Shown: positions 16,818 through 25,506 of the stretch, piece by piece
Layout of the letters: every line of letters starts with the position of its first letter
Position numbering within the stretch: the first letter of the stretch is position 1
Assembly: GCA_963676435.2 (NCBI GenBank)
Contig: CAXXOZ010000013.1
Location: 136,252-200,251 of the forward strand
Direction of reading: 5' to 3'
DNA: 64,000 nt
Origin: CAXXOZ01 sp963676435
GTDB taxonomy: Bacteria; Bacillota; Clostridia; Lachnospirales; Lachnospiraceae
Translations under genes and position numbers: made by a program
Notes under the pieces: model-generated
Seen by the model: only the letters and a program-made list of their open reading frames with translations
Database searches by the model: none
What the model was told of the DNA's origin: nothing

Positions 16818-17674
16818 TTCTTCTTACCTTTTTTTATATTTTCAATAATGCCGTTTTTCGCTTCGAATAATGTGGTAATATCCTTATTTACTTGCATTCC
16901 TTTATTATTTAACTCATGCATTAAATATGTAATCTGCGGGGCCATTAATCCCATTTTTTCAAGTTCTATATAATTGGAAAATACTTTTCTAGGTACATCA
17001 TCATATTCGATTCTCCCCTTATTCATAACTATAACTCTATCTACATATTCTGCAATATCCTCCATACTATGAGAAACTAAAACAACTGAGATATTTTTTT
17101 CTCTTTTCAAAAATGATATTTGCTCAAGAATCTCATGCCTTCCTTTCGGATCAAGACCTGCCGTTGGCTCGTCTAATATAAGATATTCTGGTTCCATTGC
17201 CAAAACTCCCGCTATTGCTACTCTTCTCTTTTCTCCGCCAGATAATTCAAAAGGTGATTTATTATAATATTCTTCTCCTAAACCAACAAGTTTTAAAGAA
17301 TTGTCTACTCTTTTCTTTATTTCGTCAGATTCTAATTCAAGATTTTGGGGACCATATGAAACATCTTCATAAACGCTGGTTTCAAATAGCTGGTGTTCTG
17401 GATATTGAAAAACCAAACCCACTTTACATCGTAAATCCCTTAAATTGAAACTCTTTTCAAATATATTTTTATTTCCATAATAAACATCCCCACTTGTAGG
17501 TTTTACAAGTCCATTAAAGTGCTGAATCAGGGTTGACTTACCAGAACCTGTATGTCCTATCAAACCTACAAATTCTCCCTTATTTATTTCAATATTTATA
17601 TTAGATAAAGCTTTTATGTTCATTGCTGTACCTTCACCATAAATATATTCAACATTGTCTAACCTAATCGACAT
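16811..17674 (-). CDS. ecfA2: Energy-coupling factor transporter ATPase 2
   Basis: 287 residues. ABC ATPase with Walker A GHTGSGKST, Q-loop FQYPEHQLF, signature LSGGEKRRVAIAG and Walker B YLILDEPTAGLD. The YPEHQLF form of the Q-loop and the C-terminal extension are typical of EcfA2. It pairs with EcfA1 and overlaps both neighbours in the operon (16 bp with ecfA1). Confidence 0.94.
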   Translation of the reverse strand: MSIRLDNVEYIYGEGTAMNIKALSNINIEINKGEFVGLIGHTGSGKSTLIQHFNGLVKPTSGDVYYGNKNIFEKSFNLRDLRCKVGLVFQYPEHQLFETSVYEDVSYGPQNLELESDEIKKRVDNSLKLVGLGEEYYNKSPFELSGGEKRRVAIAGVLAMEPEYLILDEPTAGLDPKGRHEILEQISFLKREKNISVVLVSHSMEDIAEYVDRVIVMNKGRIEYDDVPRKVFSNYIELEKMGLMAPQITYLMHELNNKGMQVNKDITTLFEAKNGIIENIKKGKKKC

Positions 17675-18510
17675 ATTTCTTCCACCAAATCTTCCATTTT
17701 GATTATTCTATCGCTTATATCAAAGCCTTCTTTTCTAAGTTCATAACCTAAAAGGGTAGGAACAGGTACACTTAATCCTATTTCTGTTAGTTCATCAACC
17801 TTAGAAAAAACTTCTATTGGAGTTCCCTTAAATTTTATTTGTCCCTTATCCATTACAATTAACTTATCAGCCTCTACTACTTCATTCATATAATGTGTAA
17901 TGAAAATTATCGTAACTTTTTCATTTTTATTTAAAGCCATAACCGTTTCTAATACTTCTTTTCTTCCTATTGGATCAAGCATTGCTGTAGCTTCATCTAA
18001 AACAATGCACTTTGGATGCATAGCTAAAACTCCAGCTATAGCTACACGCTGTTTTTGCCCTCCTGAAAGTCTATTAGGAGAGTGATTTTTATATTCCAAC
18101 ATTTCTACTTTTGATAATGACTCTTTGACTCTTTTTTTTATTTCTTCAGTTTCAACACCAATATTTTCAGGCCCAAAAGCGACATCTTCATCAACAACTG
18201 TTCCTATAATCTGATTATCAGGATTTTGAAATACCATTCCTGCACTTTGCCTGATATCCCATATCTTGCTTTCGTCTTTTGTATCCATGCCGTCAATCCA
18301 TAACGTACCTTCTGTAGGTGTTAAAAGAGCATTTATATGCTTAGCAAGGGTAGACTTTCCAGATCCATTATGACCTAATATTGCTATAAAATCTCCTTCT
18401 TTTACATCAAGATTAACCCTGTCAATAGCCCTATAAATTTCCTGGGCATCACCATTTTCATCCATTTTGATATAATCATATGTTAAATTTTCAGACTTAA
18501 TAAAATCCAT
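17659..18510 (-). CDS. ecfA1: Energy-coupling factor transporter ATPase 1
   Basis: 283 residues. ABC ATPase with Walker A GHNGSGKST, Q-loop FQNPDNQIIG, signature LSGGQKQRVAIAG and Walker B CIVLDEATAMLD. FQNPDNQ is characteristic of EcfA1. It begins 65 bp after the rplQ terminator hairpin, so it may be read through from the ribosomal operon or from its own weak promoter; I could not choose one. Confidence 0.94.
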   Translation of the reverse strand: MDFIKSENLTYDYIKMDENGDAQEIYRAIDRVNLDVKEGDFIAILGHNGSGKSTLAKHINALLTPTEGTLWIDGMDTKDESKIWDIRQSAGMVFQNPDNQIIGTVVDEDVAFGPENIGVETEEIKKRVKESLSKVEMLEYKNHSPNRLSGGQKQRVAIAGVLAMHPKCIVLDEATAMLDPIGRKEVLETVMALNKNEKVTIIFITHYMNEVVEADKLIVMDKGQIKFKGTPIEVFSKVDELTEIGLSVPVPTLLGYELRKEGFDISDRIIKMEDLVEEICRLG

Positions 18511-18574
18511 AATATTACTTCCTTTTATAAACTTTCTATATTGTACTTTAAAAGGTAATGTTTTGCAACTATTT

Positions 18575-18605
18575 GAAAAAACAGGATACGTAAAAACGTA
18601 TCCTG
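18575..18605 (-). terminator. Terminator after rplQ, end of the ribosomal supercluster
   Basis: On the minus strand a perfect 10-bp stem CAGGATACGT/ACGTATCCTG (arms 18582-18591 and 18596-18605) with a TTTT loop, followed by six T. Partial read-through into ecfA1 is possible. Confidence 0.88.
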
Positions 18606-18619
18606 CATAAATCTTACTA

Positions 18620-19156
18620 TTAAACTAATTCTAACAATACTTCCATTGCTGCATCGCCTTTACGTTGACCAATCTTTACGATTCTAGTATATCCACCTTG
18701 ACGATTAGAATATTTAGGTGCTATTTCATCGAATAACATCTGCGGTAAATCTACCTGCTTTGTATTTTTCTTTCTTCCAGCTGCTTCTTGTGGTACTTCT
18801 TTTACTGGATAAAGAACTTTAAGCATTTTTCTTCTAGCATGTAAGCGAGATGGTGAGTCTTTTTTGATTTTTTTATCTACTTCATCAAAAACATCAACTT
18901 TTTTACCGTCTACAACTTCCTTTACTCTTTTACCTTCTTTATCTTTACGAGCAACCTTAGCTTTAACTGTTACTTCTTCAAAATTATCTTTTTCTTTAAC
19001 TGCTAATGCAATAAGTCCTTCTGCAATTTTACGAATTTCTTTTGCTTTAGCTTCAGTTGTTACAATTTTACCATTATATAATAAATTTGTAACCTGACCT
19101 CTTAAAAGAGCCTTTCTCTGGCTTGCAGTTCTTGAAAGTTTTCTGTATCCTGCCAT
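18620..19156 (-). CDS. rplQ: 50S ribosomal protein L17 with a lysine-rich insertion
   Basis: 178 residues against about 113-127 in most bacteria. The start YRKLSRTASQRKALLRGQ and the end NRQGGYTRIVKIGQRKGDAAMEVLLELV are standard L17. The extra residues lie in the middle (about 65-135) and are charged, with several Lys-Lys and Asp-Lys stretches. Longer L17 forms occur in some Clostridia, so this is a lineage trait and not a broken gene. Last gene of the alpha operon, 137 bp after rpoA. Confidence 0.95.
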   Translation of the reverse strand: MAGYRKLSRTASQRKALLRGQVTNLLYNGKIVTTEAKAKEIRKIAEGLIALAVKEKDNFEEVTVKAKVARKDKEGKRVKEVVDGKKVDVFDEVDKKIKKDSPSRLHARRKMLKVLYPVKEVPQEAAGRKKNTKQVDLPQMLFDEIAPKYSNRQGGYTRIVKIGQRKGDAAMEVLLELV

Positions 19157-19194
19157 TTTTTAACCTCCTTTACTTCAAAAATGAATCTTTTTAT

Positions 19195-19249
19195 AAGGAA
19201 GTTCGATTCACTAATTAGAATTTAAACTACTAATTCTTTTAAGTTCCTT
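19195..19249 (-). other. Nested inverted repeat in the rpoA-rplQ spacer
   Basis: In the 137-bp spacer, AAGGAA (19195-19200) pairs with TTCCTT (19244-19249) and AATTAG (19213-19218) with CTAATT (19230-19235). The spacer is long for a ribosomal operon and could fold in the mRNA just before rplQ. A function is not established. Confidence 0.3.
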
Positions 19250-19293
19250 CGAACCAAGTTCATACAACTTTTAACCTCACATTTTATGAATTA

Positions 19294-20256
19294 TTACTGC
19301 TCATCTAAAGGGTTTAAATGTAAACCTAATTCTTTAAGCTTTGCTAGTACTTCTTCTAAAGACTTACGTCCTAGATTTCTAACCTTCATCATATCTTCTG
19401 GTGTTCTATTTGTAAGTTCTTCAACAGTATTAATACCTGCTCTCTTTAAGCAGTTGTAAGAACGTACTGAAAGTTCTAATTCATCAATGTTCATTTCTAA
19501 AACTTTTTCTTTTTCATTGTCTTCTTTTTCTACCATAACTTCTGCAGTTTTAGCATTTTCAGACAAGTCTATGAATAAGCTTAAATGTTCACTAAGAACT
19601 TTGGCTGCTAAACTAACAGCTTCATCTGGAACCAACGCTCCATTTGTATATACATCCAATGTAAGTTTATCAAAATCTGTTATCTGACCAACACGTGTAT
19701 TTTCAACCGCTAAGTTAACTCTTTCAACTGGAGTATATATAGAATCTATTGAAATAACTCCAATTGACAAATCATCACTTTTATTTTTATCTGCACTTAC
19801 ATATCCTCTACCTTTAGTGATTGTAAGTTCCATATATAATTTTGAGTCAGCTCCGCCATTTAATGTTGCGATATGTAGTTCAGGGTTTAAAATTTCTATG
19901 TCTGAATCAGTCTGAATATCAGCTGCTGTTACCACACCTTCACCATTAAATTCTATATATGCGATTTTTGCCTCGTTTGTATCAGAATTATTCCTAATAG
20001 ATAAAGATTTTATGTTCATTATGATTTCAGTCACGTCTTCTTTAACACCTGGAATTGAACTAAATTCATGTAAAACACCGTCAATTTTAACCTGGCTGAC
20101 AGCTGAACCTGGCAAAGAAGAAATCATAATTCTTCTAAGCGAATTTCCGAGAGTTGTTCCGTATCCTCGTTCTAAAGGCTCCACAACAAATCTACCATAT
20201 TTCTTATCATCAGAGATTTCCACAATCTCGATATTTGGTTTTTCGAAATCGAACAT
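19294..20256 (-). CDS. rpoA: DNA-directed RNA polymerase subunit alpha
   Basis: 320 residues. The N-terminal domain (about 1-230), which dimerizes and scaffolds beta and beta-prime, carries PLERGYGTTLGNSLRRIMISSLPG. The C-terminal domain (about 250-320) carries the helix-hairpin region LSVRSYNCLKRAGINTVEELT and RNLGRKSLEEVLAKLKELG that binds UP elements and activators. Lies between rpsD and rplQ as in other Firmicutes, 42 bp after rpsD. Confidence 0.98.
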   Translation of the reverse strand: MFDFEKPNIEIVEISDDKKYGRFVVEPLERGYGTTLGNSLRRIMISSLPGSAVSQVKIDGVLHEFSSIPGVKEDVTEIIMNIKSLSIRNNSDTNEAKIAYIEFNGEGVVTAADIQTDSDIEILNPELHIATLNGGADSKLYMELTITKGRGYVSADKNKSDDLSIGVISIDSIYTPVERVNLAVENTRVGQITDFDKLTLDVYTNGALVPDEAVSLAAKVLSEHLSLFIDLSENAKTAEVMVEKEDNEKEKVLEMNIDELELSVRSYNCLKRAGINTVEELTNRTPEDMMKVRNLGRKSLEEVLAKLKELGLHLNPLDEQ

Positions 20257-20298
20257 AATAATAGCTCCTCCTTTATGAGAATTGCCTTATAACTATTT

Positions 20299-20892
20299 CT
20301 ATTTAGAATATAATTCGACAATAAGCATTTCATCAACTGGTACGTCAATATTTTCTCTTAAAGGTAGCTCTTTTATTGAACCTTTAAGGTTTTCCTGGTC
20401 TGCTTCTAACCATTCTGGAACAAGTCTTCCTCCTGTAGTTTCGAGGATATCTTTATATCTTTGTGAAGTTTTACACTTCTCTTTAATTTCAATAACATCA
20501 CCTGCTTTTACAAGGTAAGAAGGAATGTTAACACAGTGACCATTAACCATAATGTGTTTATGACCAACTATCTGTCTAGCTTCTTTTCTTGTTCTTGCTA
20601 ATCCTAAACGGAAAACAACGTTATCTAATCTTGATTCAAGTAACATCATAAGGTTTGCACCTGTGATGCCTTTCATTTTTTCTGCCTTTTTATAATAATT
20701 TCTAAAAGGTTTTTCTAAAACACCATATATAAACTTTGCTTTCTGCTTTTCTCTTAACTGTAAACCATACTCACTAAGTTTTTTGCTGGCTCTTCTTAAT
20801 TCTCTTGTTGATTTCTTATCTATTCCTAAATAAACTGGATCTAATCCAAGTGATCTGCATCTTTTAAGAACAGGAACTCTATTTACTGCCAT
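20299..20892 (-). CDS. rpsD: 30S ribosomal protein S4
   Basis: 197 residues. S4 is a primary 16S rRNA-binding protein that starts small-subunit assembly. The S4 domain LESRLDNVVFRLGLARTRKEARQIVGHKHIMVNG is intact (about 90-125). It lacks the four-cysteine zinc motif found in some S4 proteins. Located within the alpha operon (rpsK-rpsD-rpoA), unlike B. subtilis, where rpsD is separate. Confidence 0.98.
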   Translation of the reverse strand: MAVNRVPVLKRCRSLGLDPVYLGIDKKSTRELRRASKKLSEYGLQLREKQKAKFIYGVLEKPFRNYYKKAEKMKGITGANLMMLLESRLDNVVFRLGLARTRKEARQIVGHKHIMVNGHCVNIPSYLVKAGDVIEIKEKCKTSQRYKDILETTGGRLVPEWLEADQENLKGSIKELPLRENIDVPVDEMLIVELYSK

Positions 20893-20906
20893 TATTGCAC
20901 CTCCTA

Positions 20907-21302
20907 TTAGACTCTTCTACGTTTTGGCGGACGACATCCATTATGTGGAACAGGTGTTACATCCTTAATACTTGTAACTTCAAGACCGCATGCCTGAAGC
21001 GCACGAATTGCTGCCTCTCTTCCTGATCCTGGACCTTTAACCATTACATCAACTGATTTGAGTCCGTGTACTAAAGCTGCTTTTGTCGCAGTTTCAGCTG
21101 CCATTTGAGCTGCATAAGGAGTAGATTTCCTTGAACCTCTAAAGCCAAGACCACCAGCACTTGCCCATGAAAGAGCATTTCCTTCGTTATCTGTTAATGT
21201 TACTATAGTATTATTAAAAGATGACTGGATATGTGCTTGTCCTCGTTCAACGTTTTTCTTGACACGCTTTTTTGTCACTTTTTTTGTAACTTTTTTAGCC
21301 AT
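20907..21302 (-). CDS. rpsK: 30S ribosomal protein S11
   Basis: 131 residues. S11 sits on the platform of the small subunit. The N-terminus begins with alternating Lys-Lys-Val-Thr, then the family motifs NNTIVTLTDNEGN, GLGFRGSRKSTPYAAQ and the C-terminal VTPVPHNGCRPPKRRRV. RBS GGGAGG precedes the ATG. It is separated from rpsM by an unusually long, foldable 223-bp spacer. Confidence 0.98.
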   Translation of the reverse strand: MAKKVTKKVTKKRVKKNVERGQAHIQSSFNNTIVTLTDNEGNALSWASAGGLGFRGSRKSTPYAAQMAAETATKAALVHGLKSVDVMVKGPGSGREAAIRALQACGLEVTSIKDVTPVPHNGCRPPKRRRV

Positions 21303-21525
21303 TAATAAACTAACCTCCCTTATGTGGGTTCCCGTTACGGGTTTTCTATTTTTTTCGTTGTTTCAAATTATTTGGTAGGTTACTACCATTCCTTCAATAA
21401 GGAATACGGGATAGTTCGAGACTTGTTTTCGTCATACCCCTTCGGGGCACAAGAGTTCGTTCGAACAAAGCTCGTACTAAATTCGAGCATCGCTTTAAAG
21501 CTTGCTCTCATTAAGTGCTCTGCTT
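21303..21525 (-). other. Long structured spacer between rpsM and rpsK
   Basis: The 223-bp gap is far longer than the other gaps in this operon. On the minus (mRNA) strand several hairpins can form: GAGCA..TGCTC, CCCC/GGGG (around GCCCCGAAGGGGT), ATTCCTT/AAGGAAT, and CCCGT/ACGGG close to the rpsK RBS. No coding frame with an RBS fits. It may be a regulatory RNA segment or a collection of intergenic repeats. Confidence 0.45.
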
Positions 21526-21894
21526 TTATTTTTTCTTGTTTGCTACTGTTCTCTTAGGACCTTTTCTTGTTCTTGCATTGGTCTTTGTTTTCTGACCACG
21601 AACAGGCAAGCCTTTTCTATGACGGATACCTCTGTAGCATCCGATTTCTTGCAATCGCTTGATATTCATTGCGATTTCTCTTCTTAATTCACCTTCAACC
21701 ACTTGACTTTCGTCAATAGCTGCACTTATACGTTTAACTTCTTCATCTGTTAAATCTCTTACACGTGTATCAGGACTAACTTTTGCATCCTCTAAAATAC
21801 GACATGCACTTACTCTACCTATACCATAGATATATGTAAGTCCAATTTCAACACGCTTTTCTCTTGGTAAATCAACACCGGAAATACGAGCCAT
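21526..21894 (-). CDS. rpsM: 30S ribosomal protein S13
   Basis: 122 residues, normal. S13 in the small-subunit head contacts the P-site tRNA and the B1b bridge. Typical features: MARISGVDLPREKRVEIGLTY at the start, the helix-two-turn-helix GIGRVSACRIL, and the basic C-terminal tail with RHRKGLPVRGQKTKTNARTRKG. First of the alpha-operon genes after rpmJ. Confidence 0.98.
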   Translation of the reverse strand: MARISGVDLPREKRVEIGLTYIYGIGRVSACRILEDAKVSPDTRVRDLTDEEVKRISAAIDESQVVEGELRREIAMNIKRLQEIGCYRGIRHRKGLPVRGQKTKTNARTRKGPKRTVANKKK

Positions 21895-22044
21895 ATGTGT
21901 TTTGCACCTCCATTATTTTTTTTGATAATATATGTTCAAAGAAGTTCTTCTTACAATATTAACTAGGTTTGTTACAGAACAAAGCACACACCAATCAATC
22001 ACTAATCACATTAGTTTTTGATGCGCCTTATGCGGGTGTGTTCC
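21895..22044 (-). other. Foldable spacer between rpmJ and rpsM
   Basis: 150 bp. On the minus strand CACACC near the rpmJ stop can pair with GGTGTG about 50 nt later, enclosing CTAAT/ATTAG; closer to the rpsM start AAGAAG/CTTCTT can pair. The position before rpsM corresponds to where E. coli has the S4-binding alpha leader, but I see no similarity that I could name. Confidence 0.3.
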
Positions 22045-22158
22045 TTATCCCTGTCTTTGTTTGTGTTTTGGGTTTTCACAGATTACTCTGATTCTACCCT
22101 TTCTTCTAATAATTTTGCACTTATCGCAAATTGGTTTAACTGATGATCTAACTTTCAT
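22045..22158 (-). CDS. rpmJ: 50S ribosomal protein L36
   Basis: 37 residues starting MKVRSSVKPICDKCKIIRRK. The zinc-binding set Cys-x2-Cys, Cys and His is present (CDKC, CENPKH), the C+ form. The start at 22158 follows GGAGGA; the frame is open further upstream but that stretch lacks an RBS and is not conserved. Between infA and rpsM as in most bacteria. Confidence 0.97.
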   Translation of the reverse strand: MKVRSSVKPICDKCKIIRRKGRIRVICENPKHKQRQG

Positions 22159-22240
22159 GTCAAATCCTCCTTCCAAAAAAAGTCCGCTTATTATTATATC
22201 ACTTTTCAATTCTATAATCAAGCAAAACTTATACTTGTAT

Positions 22241-22459
22241 TTATTTATCTCTCCATACGATTCTGCCTTTTGACAAATCATATGGTGACAACTCTAAAGT
22301 CACTTTGTCGCCTGGTAAAATTCTGATAAAATTCATACGAAGCTTTCCACTTATATGCGCCAATACTTGATGCCCATTTTCAAGTTCTACTTGAAACATT
22401 GCATTTGGCAGCTTTTCAACAACAGTTCCTTCAATTTCAATAACATCAGTTTTTGACAT
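22241..22459 (-). CDS. infA: Translation initiation factor IF-1
   Basis: 72 residues from the ATG at 22459, which has AGGAGG at good spacing; a GTG two codons upstream is too close to it. An S1-like OB-fold protein that occupies the A site during initiation. Typical motifs are EGTVVEKLPNAMFQVELENGH and PYDLSKGRIVWR. Lies between the KOW protein gene and rpmJ. Confidence 0.97.
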   Translation of the reverse strand: MSKTDVIEIEGTVVEKLPNAMFQVELENGHQVLAHISGKLRMNFIRILPGDKVTLELSPYDLSKGRIVWRDK

Positions 22460-22471
22460 TTTCACAACCTC

Positions 22472-22732
22472 CTATAAATCGTGTTCCTGCTTGTAGTTTT
22501 TAATATATTTCTTTACATTTTCATCTGTTAATGGAAGATTAAAATCATCCTTTATTTTTAAAACAGCTTGTATATGCTTCTTGTTTTTCTTCTTCGGGTT
22601 ATTTATATTTCTGCTTTTTCCATCAATAAGATATACATTTTCCTGGTCTGTCTTCATTATTAGATAAAGCTCTCCTTTATCTCTTCCTGCTTTTGAAAAT
22701 GCTAAGGTTCCTAAATTATAATCATATATCAT
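22472..22732 (-). CDS. KOW-domain RNA-binding protein
   Basis: 86 residues. The N-terminal half, LGTLAFSKAGRDKGELYLI..VYLIDGKSR, is a KOW/L14e-like motif found in RNA-binding ribosomal accessory proteins. The C-terminal part is basic (NPKKKNKKHIQAVL). A gene of this type is commonly found between map and infA in Clostridia and a few other Firmicutes; its role has not been settled. Located 12 bp before infA and 18 bp after map. Confidence 0.85.
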   Translation of the reverse strand: MIYDYNLGTLAFSKAGRDKGELYLIMKTDQENVYLIDGKSRNINNPKKKNKKHIQAVLKIKDDFNLPLTDENVKKYIKNYKQEHDL

Positions 22733-22750
22733 AAATTATCACCTCTTTAG

Positions 22751-23503
22751 CTACAAGGTCAAAATTTCAGGTTCATCTTTGGTGATCAAAACAGTATTTT
22801 CATAATGAGATGACAACGAACCATCTTCGCTAACAACAGTCCAGTCATCTTCCAACCAAATAACATCAAACCTTCCGGCATTAATCATCGGTTCGATTGC
22901 AAGGGTCATTCCTGCTTTTAGTCTGATTCCTTTTCTACTTTGTGTGTGGTTCGGTATTTGCGGATCTTCATGTAACTCTTTTCCAATCCCATGACCAACC
23001 AAATCTCTTACCACTCCATATCCAAAACTTTCAGCATGTTTTGCTATAGCATTTGAAATATCGTGTAAGTGGAATCCTTCTTTTGCAAACTTTATCCCCT
23101 CAAAGAATGACTGTTTTGTCACTTTGATAAGCTTCAAAGCTTCTTCATCAACCTGTCCGACAGGATATGTTCTCGCTGCATCTGAATGATAACCTTTGTG
23201 AATCAGACCTATGTCCAAACTCACAATGTCACCCTCTCTGATAATATGCTTATCTGTTGGTATTCCGTGAACGACTTCCTCATTCACAGAAACACAAACC
23301 GATGCAGGATAACCATTATAGTTATAAAATGAGGCGGTTGCACCAAGATCCTTTATCATCTTGGCTCCGAGTCTGTCAATTTCCATAGTTGTCATTCCTG
23401 GTTTTATCTCTTTGGCCAATCTTTCGTGCACATCCGATAACATTTTACCGGCTTCTCTCATTATTTCTATTTCTCTGCCTGATTTTATAGATACTGACAT
23501 CAT
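22751..23503 (-). CDS. map: Methionine aminopeptidase, type I
   Basis: 250 residues. Removes the N-terminal Met from nascent proteins. The metal ligands of the family are visible: Asp in SLDIGLIHKGYHSDAART (two Asp), His in LVGHGIGKELHE, Glu in LAIEPMI and Glu near SHYENTVLIT. It starts immediately after the adk stop codon (adjacent bases), so it is translationally coupled. Confidence 0.97.
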   Translation of the reverse strand: MMSVSIKSGREIEIMREAGKMLSDVHERLAKEIKPGMTTMEIDRLGAKMIKDLGATASFYNYNGYPASVCVSVNEEVVHGIPTDKHIIREGDIVSLDIGLIHKGYHSDAARTYPVGQVDEEALKLIKVTKQSFFEGIKFAKEGFHLHDISNAIAKHAESFGYGVVRDLVGHGIGKELHEDPQIPNHTQSRKGIRLKAGMTLAIEPMINAGRFDVIWLEDDWTVVSEDGSLSSHYENTVLITKDEPEILTL

Positions 23504-24148
23504 TTACGCTCCCAAGGTATCGACTATAGAATTAAATACTTTATCCAGTTCCATAGTACCATCAACTGTTACTAAGACTCCTTGGCTTTTATAGTAATCT
23601 ATAAGTGGTGAAGTCTGTTCATGATAAACATTCAAACGTTTTTTAACTGTTTCTGGTTTATCATCATCTCTTAAAACAAGTTCTTTACCACATTCATCAC
23701 ATACCCCTTCTTTTTTAGAAGGAATATTTACTAAGTGATAAGTTGCTCCACAACCAGAGCAAGCTCTTCTTCCAGACATTCTTTCTATAATAGACTGGTC
23801 TGGGACTTCTATATTTAATGCATAGTCAACTTTTTCTTTTAAATTCTCTAGGGCTGAAGATAGGCATTCTGCTTGTGGTATTGTTCTTGGAAATCCATCC
23901 AAAACATATCCACTTTTGCAATCATCCTGTGCAATTCTATCTACAACTAAATCTACTACCAATTCATCTGGGACTAATAGTCCCTTGTCCATATATCCTT
24001 TTGCTTTCTGACCAAGTTCGGTATTATTTTTTATGTTCGCTCTGAATATATCTCCTGTAGAAATATGAGGAATACTATATTTCTCCGCAATCATTTTTGC
24101 CTGGGTTCCTTTACCCGCACCTGGTGCACCTAACATGATTATCTTCAT
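23504..24148 (-). CDS. adk: Adenylate kinase, zinc-binding long form
   Basis: 214 residues. Interconverts ATP, ADP and AMP. P-loop GAPGAGKGTQAKMI, AMP-binding GDIFRANIKN, and GFPRTIPQAE are intact. The LID domain (about 125-160) carries two Cys pairs, CSGCG and CDECG, typical of the zinc-stabilized Gram-positive form. Located after secY as in most Firmicutes. Confidence 0.97.
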   Translation of the reverse strand: MKIIMLGAPGAGKGTQAKMIAEKYSIPHISTGDIFRANIKNNTELGQKAKGYMDKGLLVPDELVVDLVVDRIAQDDCKSGYVLDGFPRTIPQAECLSSALENLKEKVDYALNIEVPDQSIIERMSGRRACSGCGATYHLVNIPSKKEGVCDECGKELVLRDDDKPETVKKRLNVYHEQTSPLIDYYKSQGVLVTVDGTMELDKVFNSIVDTLGA

Positions 24149-24183
24149 AATTTACCTCTTTTCAACAAATTGTCGGAATTGAT

Positions 24184-25506
24184 CTATCTGTCGCTTAAGA
24201 AACCTTTATAATTTCTAACCAACATCATTGACTCAGTCTTTTTCATTGTTTCAAGAATTACACCAACGATAATGATTAATGAGGTTCCACCAAACGAAAC
24301 GTTTGCTTTCCAAATACCTGTAAAAACAATTGGTATAGCTGCAACTATAATTAACCCTATAGCTCCAATGAATATTATATAGTTTAATATCTTTGTTAAG
24401 TATTCAGTGGTTGGTTTTCCAGGTCTTATTCCTGGAATAAATCCACCTTGCTTTTTCATTCTGTCTGAAACTTCAATTGGATTAAAAGTAATTGAAGTAT
24501 AAAAATAAGCAAAAAATATTACAAATAGTATGTATGCTAAAAACCCAAGTGAATATATAGGTGCACTAGGGTTACACCAGTATCCTGTAGTGAAGTATCT
24601 AGTCCACTCTGGAGTAGTTCCTCCGCTAACAAGATTTGCAATAATCACTGGAAATTGTAGTAGTGATGAAGCAAAGATAATAGGAATAACTCCGGCAGTG
24701 TTAACTCTTAAAGGAATGTGAGTTGACTGTCCTCCTACCATTTTTCTTCCCTGCATTTTTTTTGCATACTGTACTGCTATTCTTCTTTCCCCACCTTGTA
24801 GATATACAATAAAAACTACTATTGCAACTACAACTGCTAAAATAATTAATGCTGCTAGGAATTTACCTCCTACTGATGAAGCACCCTGTACAAATTTTTC
24901 GTACAAAGTAGTAAAATCAGCTGGTATTCTTGAAAGGATATTTATCAAAAGTATAATAGATATACCATTTCCAATTCCTTTTTCAGTGATTTGTTCACCA
25001 AACCACATTAAAAGAGTCGCTCCTGCAGTCATTGTAATTACCGCAACTATTATTGTCCAAACATACTCAGGTGTAGAACTTGTATCAAATATGCCCTGAC
25101 TTCCGAAACCTACAGCCATAGCTATACCTTCTACAATTGAAAGTCCTACAGTTAAGTATCTAGTAATTTTCGATATCTTCTTTCTGCCGTCTTCACCTTC
25201 TTTTTGCAATTCCTCAAGTTTAGGTATTGCAATTGTTAAAAGCTGCATAATGATGGAAGCCGTAATGTAAGGTGTTATATTTAAAGCAAATATCGACATT
25301 CTACTAAACGAACTTCCCGTCAATGCATCAAAAAAACCAAATGCCCCTTCCGAAAATCCGTCGAACAGGCTGCTTACCGTTGCTGAATCTATTCCAATCA
25401 ACGGAAGCTGACATCCTATCCTAACAACAATTAATATTAATAAGGTAAAGAATAATCTGCTTCTTATCTCTTTAATTTTAAATGCGTTTTTAACGGTTTC
25501 CCACAT
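24184..25506 (-). CDS. secY: Preprotein translocase subunit SecY
   Basis: 440 residues with about ten membrane segments. Central pore of the Sec system that exports proteins such as the protease and lipoproteins in this window. Features: the plug region after the first segment, GIGNGISIILLINILSRIP, the cytoplasmic loop GGERRIAVQYAKKMQGRKMVGGQ, and the C-terminal QGGFIPGIRPGKPT. Its start overlaps the last base of rplO. Confidence 0.97.
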   Translation of the reverse strand: MWETVKNAFKIKEIRSRLFFTLLILIVVRIGCQLPLIGIDSATVSSLFDGFSEGAFGFFDALTGSSFSRMSIFALNITPYITASIIMQLLTIAIPKLEELQKEGEDGRKKISKITRYLTVGLSIVEGIAMAVGFGSQGIFDTSSTPEYVWTIIVAVITMTAGATLLMWFGEQITEKGIGNGISIILLINILSRIPADFTTLYEKFVQGASSVGGKFLAALIILAVVVAIVVFIVYLQGGERRIAVQYAKKMQGRKMVGGQSTHIPLRVNTAGVIPIIFASSLLQFPVIIANLVSGGTTPEWTRYFTTGYWCNPSAPIYSLGFLAYILFVIFFAYFYTSITFNPIEVSDRMKKQGGFIPGIRPGKPTTEYLTKILNYIIFIGAIGLIIVAAIPIVFTGIWKANVSFGGTSLIIIVGVILETMKKTESMMLVRNYKGFLSDR

